The notes: a model not told the origin generated them from the letters alone. A stretch of DNA of 64,000 nt from Clusia tigrina (GCA_920105625.2 OV050031.1:47768925-47832924); one strand, 5' to 3'. Positions 10,477 through 23,611 are shown, counted from the first letter of the stretch. Numbers and translations are program-made.

Positions 10477-10560
10477 GACGTCGAGTGCCAGGAAAAGAGC
10501 ACTCCTACGCGGGAATCCACCAACAGGAAACCATCAGAATAGCCATCCCAAAGGAGTTCA

Positions 10561-10584
10561 ATGGAGGGAACAAAAATGGTGAGT
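10561..10584 (+). promoter_or_regulatory. Leader mini-exon with ATG and GTGAGT donor (A' unit 1)
   Basis: ATG at 10561, six open codons, then GTGAGT at 10579-10584. The equivalent is at 164-190 in A1 and 35580-35606 in A with different codons but the same phase (0) and place, about 105-116 bases after the primer site. Confidence 0.5.
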
Positions 10585-11581
10585 ATGCTTATAGTAGGAC
10601 ATTGACAGTGAATTTTGTCGACGATTCTTCGGTGGCCGTGTGGGCGCTTTTGCGCCGGTCATGCAGAAGAAGCAGCATTGGGGCTGATTAGCCGCTGCGG
10701 TTAGGTGACAATAGGTCGATCCAAAAGAAAAATTTTTACTTACGGTCAGGTTGTATAGGGTTGTTCCACTGAGATTAGGCTCATACTTTTTAATACATTT
10801 TGTTTCAGCATTCTCGGGGGATGTGGAACGTGTCTGTTTATTCACGGATTTTGCGTTATTAAATTGCGAACTTGTGTATACCGGTTGGTTTGGTTCGGAA
10901 AGAACGTGCCACGGTATAGGGTTCGTACGGTTATGATAGGGGATTTGTGTTTGTTTGTCGGTAGGGACATTTATACGATTCAATTTATATTGTTTTGAAA
11001 TCAAAATAAAGATTGATTTAAATATTTGGCATTTTGAGTTTAGGGTATTAGGTGAAGAGCTGCAGACAACACGTGTTGTTGTTTCAAAGTTTTTGTAGTT
11101 CGAAAGTTACAATTTGCGTAGCAATGTTGAAGAAAACATTTAAATGCTATTATTACGTGGCGCATACGTTACGGGTTTTTTTTAAATATGGATTCAAATT
11201 TCTGGGAATGAATCAAGACATTTTTTGCCTGTAAATCCAATTTCGGTTTTTGCGAATTGGGAGGATTTTTGGGAGTATTAAAGTTGGTGATTGGATATGG
11301 GGATACATGTGAGGAAAACAAGGAGTATCTGTGAGGAAGTCAAGGACCAATTTGCATTGATGGAAGGACTTAATGGACGCCAGTAGACAGCGGAACTTTG
11401 TGATGAAAAACAAGTATAGCAGAATATGTATATAAAGATAGAATTTACGGTGGAATGTTTTTTTTTAATAACTCTGTTTTGAATCATTAAGTAAGATCGA
11501 ATAAAATATTGTAACAAGTTTTAACAATTATTGGATTTTTATTTGTAATTGGGATACGCCATCTGTTCTGGCATTTGGGAT
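10585..11581 (+). other. A' untranslated leader, unit 1
   Basis: About 1 kb of non-coding DNA between donor and gag; parts align with leaders of A and A1 (for example AATATTTGGCATTTTGAG near 11020). No supported gene. Confidence 0.6.
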
Positions 11582-13466
11582 ATGACGAAGGAAGCGCAAG
11601 GCTTACTGCTGAGGCAGGAGCAAATTGGCGAAACGATTGAAAAGCTGGTCCGTAATTGTAAGAAAGACGGCATGTTACGTAAGGACAACGTGTATTACCG
11701 CAAGCGAATAAAACAGTTGCAAGATCTGGAGAGAGAGTTCAACAATAATCACGGACTGTTGTTGCCTCACGCAGTTGAGTACGGCAAGGGAAAATATTTT
11801 GCGGAAAATTACGCATACTACATAAATAGTCTGGTCAACGAATGGGCAGATACATTTAGTTCTGAATTAGAGGGACTAGAGCAAGAGATTGTGAGTTTGG
11901 TTTCGCCAGACGAGCAAATAAGGAACAGATTGAAATCAATACAGTCAGAGGTCAAACTGTTTACTGGGAAAATAGTTGACCAGTTCGAAGCGAGTACGAG
12001 CAGGGAAGAAGCTCAGGAATTGTGGAAGCAGGCGAATGCAGGAGGAGCTGTCTCACCATTAGAAGTAGCGGATCAAGCCTTAACGGCAATCCAAAAAAGG
12101 AAGAAGAAAAGTTGTTCAAATCTCAGGAGAAAACAGAAGATTTGAGAGCACAAAAAGAGTATCTCGAGAATAGGGTAAAGGAGGCCTTTCTCGGAGATTG
12201 ACGGAGACAGAGGAAGCAGCATCGCTGTTGGAAAAGGAGTGTGCGGAATTAAAAAGAGGACGGGCGACCTATAGGGTCTCACTGAATAGGGAGAGATCAA
12301 AATCAGCATCGGCTGGACTTACGCAGACAGTATTGACATTGCCTCCGGAAGTACGTTGGCCGGAGTATTTAACACCAGAAGGGATAAGCCGCATGGTAAA
12401 GCCAAAATTAGTACTTAATGAAGAAAGGCAAGCGGAATTTTTGTTTGGCGCATCTGAAATCGGTGCCGAGCCTTTTTCTCCGGGAGGCCCGATAAATAAT
12501 AAAAATCAGGGATATCCGCTAAAGGAGCCAGAAGCAGTAACGGTACAGAAAAGGCCCACTACTGTGGATAGTATTTCGCCTGTACGAACAAACGATCGAA
12601 GACTAATTAGTTTGAGTCCGTCGTTGGTCAATTACCTCTCAGATCCGGGAGAAGTGAATCTAGGAACCACCCACAAAGATAGCGCTCAAGTTTTACCGGT
12701 CACAAGTAAAACAAAAATACGCAAAATGGGTGTAGAGGAGATTTCAAAGACGGTGGCCAGGCTAGTACCTGTGTTTACTTGTGCAGCTTCAGAAGATTTA
12801 CGGTCAGAAGTTAACAGATTCATTCAAGGTTGTGAGCTTGCAAAGCGAAGCATAAGCCCTGATGAGTTGCAGGACTTCTTCGACTGTGTTAAGCAAAGGT
12901 TATTTGGAGACGCGTACAACCTTGTGTTGCCAAAGCAATTCGCCAGTGTGGACGAGCTTTACGGTCTTATAAGGAGAACTTATCTGAAGGAGAGATCTTT
13001 GGAGGACATAACCTAAGAAATAAGAATCGGGAAGCAGCTGGCAAGTGAAGACATACGTGCCTTTGCCAGGCGTTTAGAGTCACTTTAAATGATGGCCCAG
13101 GAAATAATCAGGAATAAGTACAATGGCATTGGAGATACAGCGTTATTACACGAACTTGACGAGTCGGTGTTGACAACTTTCGTGGTGGGCCTCCGCAACT
13201 CCGTTCTAAAGATTCATATGCTTAATAGCAGAACCGGATCTCTGGAGGAATTAGTAGAGGAAGCGATTAGAGCACAAGTTCTCTTGGAACGGAGTACGGC
13301 TTTCAGGTTAGGCGAGGTAAACATGTTGGAAAATAGACAGGACATGTTCACCGCCGCTGTCGTGAACAGAGATGGAAGTAATTACGTCAGCGGCCCAGTC
13401 GAGGCCAATAGACTGGAAAGCCAAAAGAAAGGAAGTAATAATAAGGCCGGAAGTACGTGGGACTAG
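11582..13466 (+). pseudogene. gag: gag, frameshifted (A' unit 1)
   Basis: ATG at 11582 (MTKEAQG); the open frame also extends 11 codons upstream without ATG. N-terminal basic region, coiled coil, PPEVRWPEYLTPEGI linker and capsid-like helices are spread over 11582-12145, 12198-13016 and 13089-13466. A frameshift near 12100 lies in a purine-rich run; element A is uninterrupted there. Stops near 13014 and 13086 interrupt the capsid part. The capsid segment differs strongly from that of A1 and A. No zinc knuckle is seen in this copy. Confidence 0.75.
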
Positions 13467-14329
13467 TAATGCAGGAACTACAGTCCAGGAGAAGGAGGAG
13501 CAAGAGGCTCTCCAGTATCACGAAGAGTTAGGGAGTAGATACACGTCCATATTGGGAACAAAAGGAGGTTGCTTCGCTATGAGCAGGATAGGTGATGCCT
13601 TCATCGAGATACCCTGCAAGGAATCAGCTAGTGGAAAGCTAGTGCTATTAGTAGATTCAGGGGCGGACACTAGCCTCGTAAAATCTAGTGTTTTACGGAA
13701 GGGGCTAGACATTAATCAAATGGACAAATGGATTAAGAACGCTTAACGGAGCGTTTGGAGGGTGCATTAGGACATTGGGGTCGCTCAGAATAGGGCACAG
13801 TGGAGTTAAGGGTATGAGTTTTAGAATGCACGCAGTGGAAGTCGATAGGAAAGGTATCCCGGCTGATGGGATAATTGGCCGCGATAATCTTTGGGGACGC
13901 ACCATACTGGATGCGCTCGACAAGCCGTTATCATTCTATGATAACAATAAGCATAGAATCCTTACTTTTCCATTAATGTCATGGCAGGAAGGAACCGTGA
14001 GTAAGGTTAAGAATTGTATGGAGGTAGTGAATGCAAGGTCAACCAGAGTAGTTACTATGCATGTAAACACGAAACTTAGAACTCTTGTTTTGCACAAGCA
14101 GCAGCTAGCGGAGGGCGTATATATGGGAGAAACCATAACGCACGTTGACAAGGGTAAGGTATACGCTTGCGTACTCAACGCCTCAGAAAAGGACTACCTG
14201 ATGGAAGAGGATTTTAGGCCTAAGTTCACTAGTTATGATAATTTTACGGAACCGAATTATAGATCGGTGAATCAGATTAAGCAGGTAGATATAAGAAAAA
14301 GAATGGAGAGGGTGCTAGAATCACTGTAG
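13372..14329 (+). pseudogene. pol: pol: protease and linker (A' unit 1)
   Basis: LVDSGADTSLV marks the aspartic-protease active site in 13372-13746; a frameshift near 13735 moves the rest, with ADGIIGRDNLWGR, into 13775-14329. A TAG at 14327 is shared with A1 but not A. The A1-specific 240-bp segment before the protease is absent. Confidence 0.8.
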
Positions 14330-14401
14330 CTAGACCCAAGCGTAAATTCAGAAGAGAAGGCATCAATAGAAGCCATTTGTGCGTCATTCCATGACATATT
14401 T

Positions 14402-15037
14402 TTGCTGGAAGGAGACCAGTTAACATATACACCAGAGGTAGAGCATGAAATACCTACTAGAGTGGATCAAGCACCAATTAACCAGAAACAGTACAGATTG
14501 CCACAAGCTCACAAAGATGAGGTAAATAGGCAAGTGGAAGGAATGTTAAAGCATAACATTATTTCACCGAGTATCTCGCCTGGGAATTCACCAATAATTT
14601 TGGTGCCAAAGAAGGGAGGTGCTCAGGGTCAGAAGAAGTGGAGAATGGTCGTCGATTTTAGGAAATTGAACGACGCCACTATCAAGCCGGTGTTTCCGAT
14701 ACCAAGGATAGAAGAGATTCTGGATCATCTGGGGCATAGTCGATATTTTTCTACGCTTGATTTAGCGAGTGGCTACCACCAAGTTCTGGTGAATACCCAA
14801 GATAAGCAGAAAACCGCGTTCAGCACCGGTTTAGGGCATTATGAGTTCAATAGAATGCCGTTTGGGTTAACAGGAGCACCGGCTACCTTCCAACGGCTAA
14901 TGAATCATGTGCTAACAGGCTTACAAGGGTTAGATTGTTTTGTGTATCTGGATGATATTGTAATTTATGGGAAGAACTTGCAGCAGCATTCGCAACGCTC
15001 GTGCAAGGTGCTTCCAAATTGGAAAATTATACATTAA
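14402..15037 (+). pseudogene. pol: pol: truncated reverse transcriptase (A' unit 1)
   Basis: RT fingers and palm with WRMVVDFRKLND and the YLDD active site. Likeness to A1 stops at about 15015, just after the catalytic block; thumb, RNase H and all integrase are absent. This is a large deletion fixed in the element, so it would need enzymes in trans. Confidence 0.85.
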
Positions 15038-16528
15038 GAGTATATATAGTACTTATAGTGTATTTATTTAAATATTATATAATTTTGAAATTCATTTATT
15101 AAATTGACTTATGAAATGTTCGACAAAAATTAAACATAGAAGAAATATCAAACTAAAATGTATACTAGGAAATTAACAAAATTATTATAGGTGTTCTCTA
15201 TATAGCTCTGATGATCTGAAGCGAAGCAGGAAGTTCCGGGAAGAACGGATATTGGAATACGGTGCGGACTAAGGGACCAACATAGTATTCGGAAATATGC
15301 GTTTTTGAAAAACAGAGATTTTCGGCAGTTATCTAAGGTTTGTGACCCCAAGGATGCCAACATATTAGCTTGGGGATGAATGGCGACGGATGTAATTTTA
15401 ATTTTGCGAAACGGCATATGGCCGCAGCATTTGAACGCGTTGTGGATGAGTTATTGACAAGCAACGAAAAATAAACAAGTTTCCTTGAGGAGTCATTTTT
15501 TGAATTGGACAATTTTATAGTACAATGTCCACGCAGTCTATCACAATCTCAACAGAATCGATTTTGGATAAGTTGAAGATGGGTAAAAGCTTAAGGTGGG
15601 TGACTGAAACCACCACCAAATATAATAAGCAGAAGAAATTTGGCTCACGGAAGTTAATTGCTTCATTGAAGTATATGTCCAATCTAGTGTATGGATATAT
15701 GAAATGTGATTTACATATGATTTAATACAAGAGGACACAGAGACTGGTAACCGACCAGAGTACACAAATTACATAATTAAACGTGTATCTCAGAAAAATA
15801 CCGATCGTCTCCACATCAAAGCCAAACGATGTCAAATACCATTATGAGGAAGCTCAAGAGAAACACTTCCACCATAAAACGCATTGCTGCAAAGTAAGAC
15901 GGAGTATTGTAATCTCTCATGTATTTCAAATGTTTTTTACAAGTTGAATACTATAAGCAGAGGCAGTACCACCTACAGCCGTGAGGCACACTGAATAAAT
16001 GGAAAGAAGAAGGCCACTAAAAGCAAAGTTTTAATGGCAAACCAGATCGCCAACCTATAACATCTTTGTACGTACCGATCCAGAAAGAAGGGAGGGGTAT
16101 GCAGAGTTCATCGAGGGACTTCACTCTCACAGGACGGGAGTTACCAGGACCAACAATTGCAGAGGACCGTATTTATAAGAAGCGTAGCTAAATATGTAAT
16201 TAGTTTGTAATTTTGTTTGTATATACGCCAGTGAGAAAAGAGTCGATGAAAGACCAAATATAAAAAGGGGAATATAACTAAAAAAAAAAGATAGAAATAA
16301 AAGAACAAAATAAAACAAAAGAGGCCAAAAAAAAGAACACAAAAGTAAAAAGAAAAGAATACAACAATTGAACCCAAATAAGGCGAATTTGAAAAAAGAA
16401 AAAACTATACATATGTACTATAGGATTAAGAAAATGCACAGATTGTTTAAAGTGCAGAAAAGAGAAAAATATTGTAAAGCTTCATTAGAAGTTAGTTGCA
16501 CTAACTTCTTTTAGAAAGAGGGGAGGGA
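15038..16528 (+). other. A' pol-less 3' region, unit 1
   Basis: No convincing gene; a 66-codon frame at 15525-15725 has no recognisable features. From about 16071 it aligns with element A 54678 onward (TCCAGAAAGAAGGGAGGGG), so the last 450 bp are genuine element 3' UTR. Confidence 0.6.
16487..16528 (+). promoter_or_regulatory. Hairpin plus polypurine tract of A' unit 1
   Basis: AGAAGTTAG-TTGCA-CTAACTTCT (16487-16509) is a perfect 9-bp stem. Three bases later AGAAAGAGGGGAGGGA (16513-16528) is the polypurine tract priming plus-strand synthesis, abutting LTR 2. Repeats at 23066-23107. Confidence 0.85.
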
Positions 16529-17032
16529 TGTTGTGAGCTAGAATCAAGCTGCCTGCGCGTAGTGTCTCACAGCATCGACTGCTAACAGATGCCACACATT
16601 CTGTGTGATTAGCATGTGTTAAAGTTACTTAAGAAAGCACAAATTTTTAGGGTGCGAGTATTTAGAATTAATATTACCTATGTAATATTTATTATGTAAA
16701 CTTTTAGGGTGCTACAGTTTTGCAGTCGAGCCACCGAAGGGCATTCAAAGTTAGAATGCACCATCAACATTTCAGATTGGCGTAAGTCAGTTGGCTTGAC
16801 CAACTGACACCAATCAACAGGTGCGAAACTGGAACACCAGAAAGGTCAGTTTTTGTATTGTAATTGTGAATTGCAAATAGTATATAAGAGTTAGTATTCT
16901 AAGAAGTAAAGGCTTGTGATTTAAAAACTAAAAGTGTAATGTAGTGAGTTTTCCAAAGAGTGATTTAGGGTTTTCAGCCACACGCGCACAGCAGAAGGAC
17001 GTCCCCCGTCAAACAAGGACACAACCCCAAAA
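16529..17032 (+). repeat. A' LTR 2 (hybrid middle LTR)
   Basis: At offset 53 it carries G like LTR 3 (16581 vs 10002 C, 23160 G); from offset 257 on it matches LTR 1 at every site where LTR 1 and 3 differ (for example 16785 A vs 23364 G, and the CCCCAAAA end). The switch point lies between. Confidence 0.9.
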
Positions 17033-17035
17033 TTT

Positions 17036-17055
17036 TGGCGCAGCCGGTAGGATCC
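17036..17055 (+). promoter_or_regulatory. A' primer binding site, unit 2
   Basis: Same as 10457-10476, shifted 6579 bp. The mini-exon with its GTGAGT donor recurs at 17140-17163. Confidence 0.75.
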
Positions 17056-18160
17056 GACGTCGAGTGCCAGGAAAAGAGCACTCCTACGCGGGAATCCACC
17101 AACAGGAAACCATCAGAATAGCCATCCCAAAGGAGTTCAATGGAGGGAACAAAAATGGTGAGTATGCTTATAGTAGGACATTGACAGTGAATTTTGTCGA
17201 CGATTCTTCGGTGGCCGTGTGGGCGCTTTTGCGCCGGTCATGCAGAAGAAGCAGCATTGGGGCTGATTAGCCGCTGCGGTTAGGTGACAATAGGTCGATC
17301 CAAAAGAAAAATTTTTACTTACGGTCAGGTTGTATAGGGTTGTTCCACTGAGATTAGGCTCATACTTTTTAATACATTTTGTTTCAGCATTCTCGGGGGA
17401 TGTGGAACGTGTCTGTTTATTCACGGATTTTGCGTTATTAAATTGCGAACTTGTGTATACCGGTTGGTTTGGTTCGGAAAGAACGTGCCACGGTATAGGG
17501 TTCGTACGGTTATGATAGGGGATTTGTGTTTGTTTGTCGGTAGGGACATTTATACGATTCAATTTATATTGTTTTGAAATCAAAATAAAGATTGATTTAA
17601 ATATTTGGCATTTTGAGTTTAGGGTATTAGGTGAAGAGCTGCAGACAACACGTGTTGTTGTTTCAAAGTTTTTGTAGTTCGAAAGTTACAATTTGCGTAG
17701 CAATGTTGAAGAAAACATTTAAATGCTATTATTACGTGGCGCATACGTTACGGGTTTTTTTTAAATATGGATTCAAATTTCTGGGAATGAATCAAGACAT
17801 TTTTTGCCTGTAAATCCAATTTCGGTTTTTGCGAATTGGGAGGATTTTTGGGAGTATTAAAGTTGGTGATTGGATATGGGGATACATGTGAGGAAAACAA
17901 GGAGTATCTGTGAGGAAGTCAAGGACCAATTTGCATTGATGGAAGGACTTAATGGACGCCAGTAGACAGCGGAACTTTGTGATGAAAAACAAGTATAGCA
18001 GAATATGTATATAAAGATAGAATTTACGGTGGAATGTTTTTTTTTAATAACTCTGTTTTGAATCATTAAGTAAGATCGAATAAAATATTGTAACAAGTTT
18101 TAACAATTATTGGATTTTTATTTGTAATTGGGATACGCCATCTGTTCTGGCATTTGGGAT

Positions 18161-20045
18161 ATGACGAAGGAAGCGCAAGGCTTACTGCTGAGGCAGGAGC
18201 AAATTGGCGAAACGATTGAAAAGCTGGTCCGTAATTGTAAGAAAGACGGCATGTTACGTAAGGACAACGTGTATTACCGCAAGCGAATAAAACAGTTGCA
18301 AGATCTGGAGAGAGAGTTCAACAATAATCACGGACTGTTGTTGCCTCACGCAGTTGAGTACGGCAAGGGAAAATATTTTGCGGAAAATTACGCATACTAC
18401 ATAAATAGTCTGGTCAACGAATGGGCAGATACATTTAGTTCTGAATTAGAGGGACTAGAGCAAGAGATTGTGAGTTTGGTTTCGCCAGACGAGCAAATAA
18501 GGAACAGATTGAAATCAATACAGTCAGAGGTCAAACTGTTTACTGGGAAAATAGTTGACCAGTTCGAAGCGAGTACGAGCAGGGAAGAAGCTCAGGAATT
18601 GTGGAAGCAGGCGAATGCAGGAGGAGCTGTCTCACCATTAGAAGTAGCGGATCAAGCCTTAACGGCAATCCAAAAAAGGAAGAAGAAAAGTTGTTCAAAT
18701 CTCAGGAGAAAACAGAAGATTTGAGAGCACAAAAAGAGTATCTCGAGAATAGGGTAAAGGAGGCCTTTCTCGGAGATTGACGGAGACAGAGGAAGCAGCA
18801 TCGCTGTTGGAAAAGGAGTGTGCGGAATTAAAAAGAGGACGGGCGACCTATAGGGTCTCACTGAATAGGGAGAGATCAAAATCAGCATCGGCTGGACTTA
18901 CGCAGACAGTATTGACATTGCCTCCGGAAGTACGTTGGCCGGAGTATTTAACACCAGAAGGGATAAGCCGCATGGTAAAGCCAAAATTAGTACTTAATGA
19001 AGAAAGGCAAGCGGAATTTTTGTTTGGCGCATCTGAAATCGGTGCCGAGCCTTTTTCTCCGGGAGGCCCGATAAATAATAAAAATCAGGGATATCCGCTA
19101 AAGGAGCCAGAAGCAGTAACGGTACAGAAAAGGCCCACTACTGTGGATAGTATTTCGCCTGTACGAACAAACGATCGAAGACTAATTAGTTTGAGTCCGT
19201 CGTTGGTCAATTACCTCTCAGATCCGGGAGAAGTGAATCTAGGAACCACCCACAAAGATAGCGCTCAAGTTTTACCGGTCACAAGTAAAACAAAAATACG
19301 CAAAATGGGTGTAGAGGAGATTTCAAAGACGGTGGCCAGGCTAGTACCTGTGTTTACTTGTGCAGCTTCAGAAGATTTACGGTCAGAAGTTAACAGATTC
19401 ATTCAAGGTTGTGAGCTTGCAAAGCGAAGCATAAGCCCTGATGAGTTGCAGGACTTCTTCGACTGTGTTAAGCAAAGGTTATTTGGAGACGCGTACAACC
19501 TTGTGTTGCCAAAGCAATTCGCCAGTGTGGACGAGCTTTACGGTCTTATAAGGAGAACTTATCTGAAGGAGAGATCTTTGGAGGACATAACCTAAGAAAT
19601 AAGAATCGGGAAGCAGCTGGCAAGTGAAGACATACGTGCCTTTGCCAGGCGTTTAGAGTCACTTTAAATGATGGCCCAGGAAATAATCAGGAATAAGTAC
19701 AATGGCATTGGAGATACAGCGTTATTACACGAACTTGACGAGTCGGTGTTGACAACTTTCGTGGTGGGCCTCCGCAACTCCGTTCTAAAGATTCATATGC
19801 TTAATAGCAGAACCGGATCTCTGGAGGAATTAGTAGAGGAAGCGATTAGAGCACAAGTTCTCTTGGAACGGAGTACGGCTTTCAGGTTAGGCGAGGTAAA
19901 CATGTTGGAAAATAGACAGGACATGTTCACCGCCGCTGTCGTGAACAGAGATGGAAGTAATTACGTCAGCGGCCCAGTCGAGGCCAATAGACTGGAAAGC
20001 CAAAAGAAAGGAAGTAATAATAAGGCCGGAAGTACGTGGGACTAG
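18161..20045 (+). pseudogene. gag: gag, frameshifted (A' unit 2)
   Basis: Copy of 11582-13466 with the same frameshift near 12100 (+6579) and the same stops; I see no difference between the two units here. Shared lesions mean the array duplicated an already dead copy. Confidence 0.75.
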
Positions 20046-20908
20046 TAATGCAGGAACTACAGTCCAGGAGAAGGAGGAGCAAGAGGCTCTCCAGTATCAC
20101 GAAGAGTTAGGGAGTAGATACACGTCCATATTGGGAACAAAAGGAGGTTGCTTCGCTATGAGCAGGATAGGTGATGCCTTCATCGAGATACCCTGCAAGG
20201 AATCAGCTAGTGGAAAGCTAGTGCTATTAGTAGATTCAGGGGCGGACACTAGCCTCGTAAAATCTAGTGTTTTACGGAAGGGGCTAGACATTAATCAAAT
20301 GGACAAATGGATTAAGAACGCTTAACGGAGCGTTTGGAGGGTGCATTAGGACATTGGGGTCGCTCAGAATAGGGCACAGTGGAGTTAAGGGTATGAGTTT
20401 TAGAATGCACGCAGTGGAAGTCGATAGGAAAGGTATCCCGGCTGATGGGATAATTGGCCGCGATAATCTTTGGGGACGCACCATACTGGATGCGCTCGAC
20501 AAGCCGTTATCATTCTATGATAACAATAAGCATAGAATCCTTACTTTTCCATTAATGTCATGGCAGGAAGGAACCGTGAGTAAGGTTAAGAATTGTATGG
20601 AGGTAGTGAATGCAAGGTCAACCAGAGTAGTTACTATGCATGTAAACACGAAACTTAGAACTCTTGTTTTGCACAAGCAGCAGCTAGCGGAGGGCGTATA
20701 TATGGGAGAAACCATAACGCACGTTGACAAGGGTAAGGTATACGCTTGCGTACTCAACGCCTCAGAAAAGGACTACCTGATGGAAGAGGATTTTAGGCCT
20801 AAGTTCACTAGTTATGATAATTTTACGGAACCGAATTATAGATCGGTGAATCAGATTAAGCAGGTAGATATAAGAAAAAGAATGGAGAGGGTGCTAGAAT
20901 CACTGTAG
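19951..20908 (+). pseudogene. pol: pol: protease and linker (A' unit 2)
   Basis: Copy of 13372-14329 including the frameshift and the TAG before RT. Confidence 0.8.
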
Positions 20909-20980
20909 CTAGACCCAAGCGTAAATTCAGAAGAGAAGGCATCAATAGAAGCCATTTGTGCGTCATTCCATGACATATTT

Positions 20981-21616
20981 TTGCTGGAAGGAGACCAGTT
21001 AACATATACACCAGAGGTAGAGCATGAAATACCTACTAGAGTGGATCAAGCACCAATTAACCAGAAACAGTACAGATTGCCACAAGCTCACAAAGATGAG
21101 GTAAATAGGCAAGTGGAAGGAATGTTAAAGCATAACATTATTTCACCGAGTATCTCGCCTGGGAATTCACCAATAATTTTGGTGCCAAAGAAGGGAGGTG
21201 CTCAGGGTCAGAAGAAGTGGAGAATGGTCGTCGATTTTAGGAAATTGAACGACGCCACTATCAAGCCGGTGTTTCCGATACCAAGGATAGAAGAGATTCT
21301 GGATCATCTGGGGCATAGTCGATATTTTTCTACGCTTGATTTAGCGAGTGGCTACCACCAAGTTCTGGTGAATACCCAAGATAAGCAGAAAACCGCGTTC
21401 AGCACCGGTTTAGGGCATTATGAGTTCAATAGAATGCCGTTTGGGTTAACAGGAGCACCGGCTACCTTCCAACGGCTAATGAATCATGTGCTAACAGGCT
21501 TACAAGGGTTAGATTGTTTTGTGTATCTGGATGATATTGTAATTTATGGGAAGAACTTGCAGCAGCATTCGCAACGCTCGTGCAAGGTGCTTCCAAATTG
21601 GAAAATTATACATTAA
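20981..21616 (+). pseudogene. pol: pol: truncated reverse transcriptase (A' unit 2)
   Basis: Copy of 14402-15037 with the same truncation after the YLDD block. The pol-less 3' region recurs at 21617-23107. Confidence 0.85.
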
Positions 21617-23107
21617 GAGTATATATAGTACTTATAGTGTATTTATTTAAATATTATATAATTTTGAAATTCATTTATTAAATTGACTTATGAAATGTTC
21701 GACAAAAATTAAACATAGAAGAAATATCAAACTAAAATGTATACTAGGAAATTAACAAAATTATTATAGGTGTTCTCTATATAGCTCTGATGATCTGAAG
21801 CGAAGCAGGAAGTTCCGGGAAGAACGGATATTGGAATACGGTGCGGACTAAGGGACCAACATAGTATTCGGAAATATGCGTTTTTGAAAAACAGAGATTT
21901 TCGGCAGTTATCTAAGGTTTGTGACCCCAAGGATGCCAACATATTAGCTTGGGGATGAATGGCGACGGATGTAATTTTAATTTTGCGAAACGGCATATGG
22001 CCGCAGCATTTGAACGCGTTGTGGATGAGTTATTGACAAGCAACGAAAAATAAACAAGTTTCCTTGAGGAGTCATTTTTTGAATTGGACAATTTTATAGT
22101 ACAATGTCCACGCAGTCTATCACAATCTCAACAGAATCGATTTTGGATAAGTTGAAGATGGGTAAAAGCTTAAGGTGGGTGACTGAAACCACCACCAAAT
22201 ATAATAAGCAGAAGAAATTTGGCTCACGGAAGTTAATTGCTTCATTGAAGTATATGTCCAATCTAGTGTATGGATATATGAAATGTGATTTACATATGAT
22301 TTAATACAAGAGGACACAGAGACTGGTAACCGACCAGAGTACACAAATTACATAATTAAACGTGTATCTCAGAAAAATACCGATCGTCTCCACATCAAAG
22401 CCAAACGATGTCAAATACCATTATGAGGAAGCTCAAGAGAAACACTTCCACCATAAAACGCATTGCTGCAAAGTAAGACGGAGTATTGTAATCTCTCATG
22501 TATTTCAAATGTTTTTTACAAGTTGAATACTATAAGCAGAGGCAGTACCACCTACAGCCGTGAGGCACACTGAATAAATGGAAAGAAGAAGGCCACTAAA
22601 AGCAAAGTTTTAATGGCAAACCAGATCGCCAACCTATAACATCTTTGTACGTACCGATCCAGAAAGAAGGGAGGGGTATGCAGAGTTCATCGAGGGACTT
22701 CACTCTCACAGGACGGGAGTTACCAGGACCAACAATTGCAGAGGACCGTATTTATAAGAAGCGTAGCTAAATATGTAATTAGTTTGTAATTTTGTTTGTA
22801 TATACGCCAGTGAGAAAAGAGTCGATGAAAGACCAAATATAAAAAGGGGAATATAACTAAAAAAAAAAGATAGAAATAAAAGAACAAAATAAAACAAAAG
22901 AGGCCAAAAAAAAGAACACAAAAGTAAAAAGAAAAGAATACAACAATTGAACCCAAATAAGGCGAATTTGAAAAAAGAAAAAACTATACATATGTACTAT
23001 AGGATTAAGAAAATGCACAGATTGTTTAAAGTGCAGAAAAGAGAAAAATATTGTAAAGCTTCATTAGAAGTTAGTTGCACTAACTTCTTTTAGAAAGAGG
23101 GGAGGGA

Positions 23108-23611
23108 TGTTGTGAGCTAGAATCAAGCTGCCTGCGCGTAGTGTCTCACAGCATCGACTGCTAACAGATGCCACACATTCTGTGTGATTAGCATGTGTTA
23201 AAGTTACTTAAGAAAGCACAAATTTTTAGGGTGCGAGTATTTAGAATTAATATTACCTATGTAATATTTATTATGTAAACTTTTAGGGTGCTACAGTTTT
23301 GCAGTCGAGCCACCGAAGGGCATTCAAAGTTAGAATGCACCATCAACATTTCAGATTGGCGTAGGTCAGTTGGCTTGACCAACTGACACCAATTAACAGG
23401 TGCGAAACTGGAACACTAGAAAGGTCAGTTTTTGTATTGTAATTGTGAATTGCAAATAGTATATAAGAGTTAGTATTCTAAGAAATAAAGGCTTGTGATT
23501 TAAAAACTAAAAGTGTAATGTAGTGATTTTTCCAAAGAGTGATTTAGGGTTTTCAGCCACACGCGCACAGCAGAAGGACGTCCCCCGTCAAACAAGGACA
23601 CAACCCCAACA
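23108..23611 (+). repeat. A' LTR 3
   Basis: 504 bp, ends CCCCAACA. Differs from LTR 1 at a handful of sites, including GTAGGTCAG for GTAAGTCAG, CAATTAAC for CAATCAAC and the terminal C, so LTR 1 and LTR 3 have had time to diverge while the internals have not. Confidence 0.9.

Larger units (their letters stand above)
9950..23611 (+). mobile_element. Tandem Gypsy A' array: LTR-internal-LTR-internal-LTR
   Basis: Three LTRs start at 9950, 16529 and 23108, exactly 6579 bp apart, enclosing two internal regions that appear identical base for base. Internals carry gag, protease and the start of RT, then a pol-less 3' region, so the element is non-autonomous. Flanks AAAT (left) and ATAT (right) do not form a clear target-site duplication. 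The middle LTR is a hybrid of the outer two. Confidence 0.9.

Noticed and set aside
10558..11004. 148-codon reverse-strand frame in the A' leader
   Set aside because: Overlaps the primer-side leader and splice donor on the other strand; no motif, and repeated only because the unit is duplicated.
15525..15725. 66-codon frame in A' 3' region as an envelope remnant
   Set aside because: Too short, no signal peptide, membrane segment or known motif.
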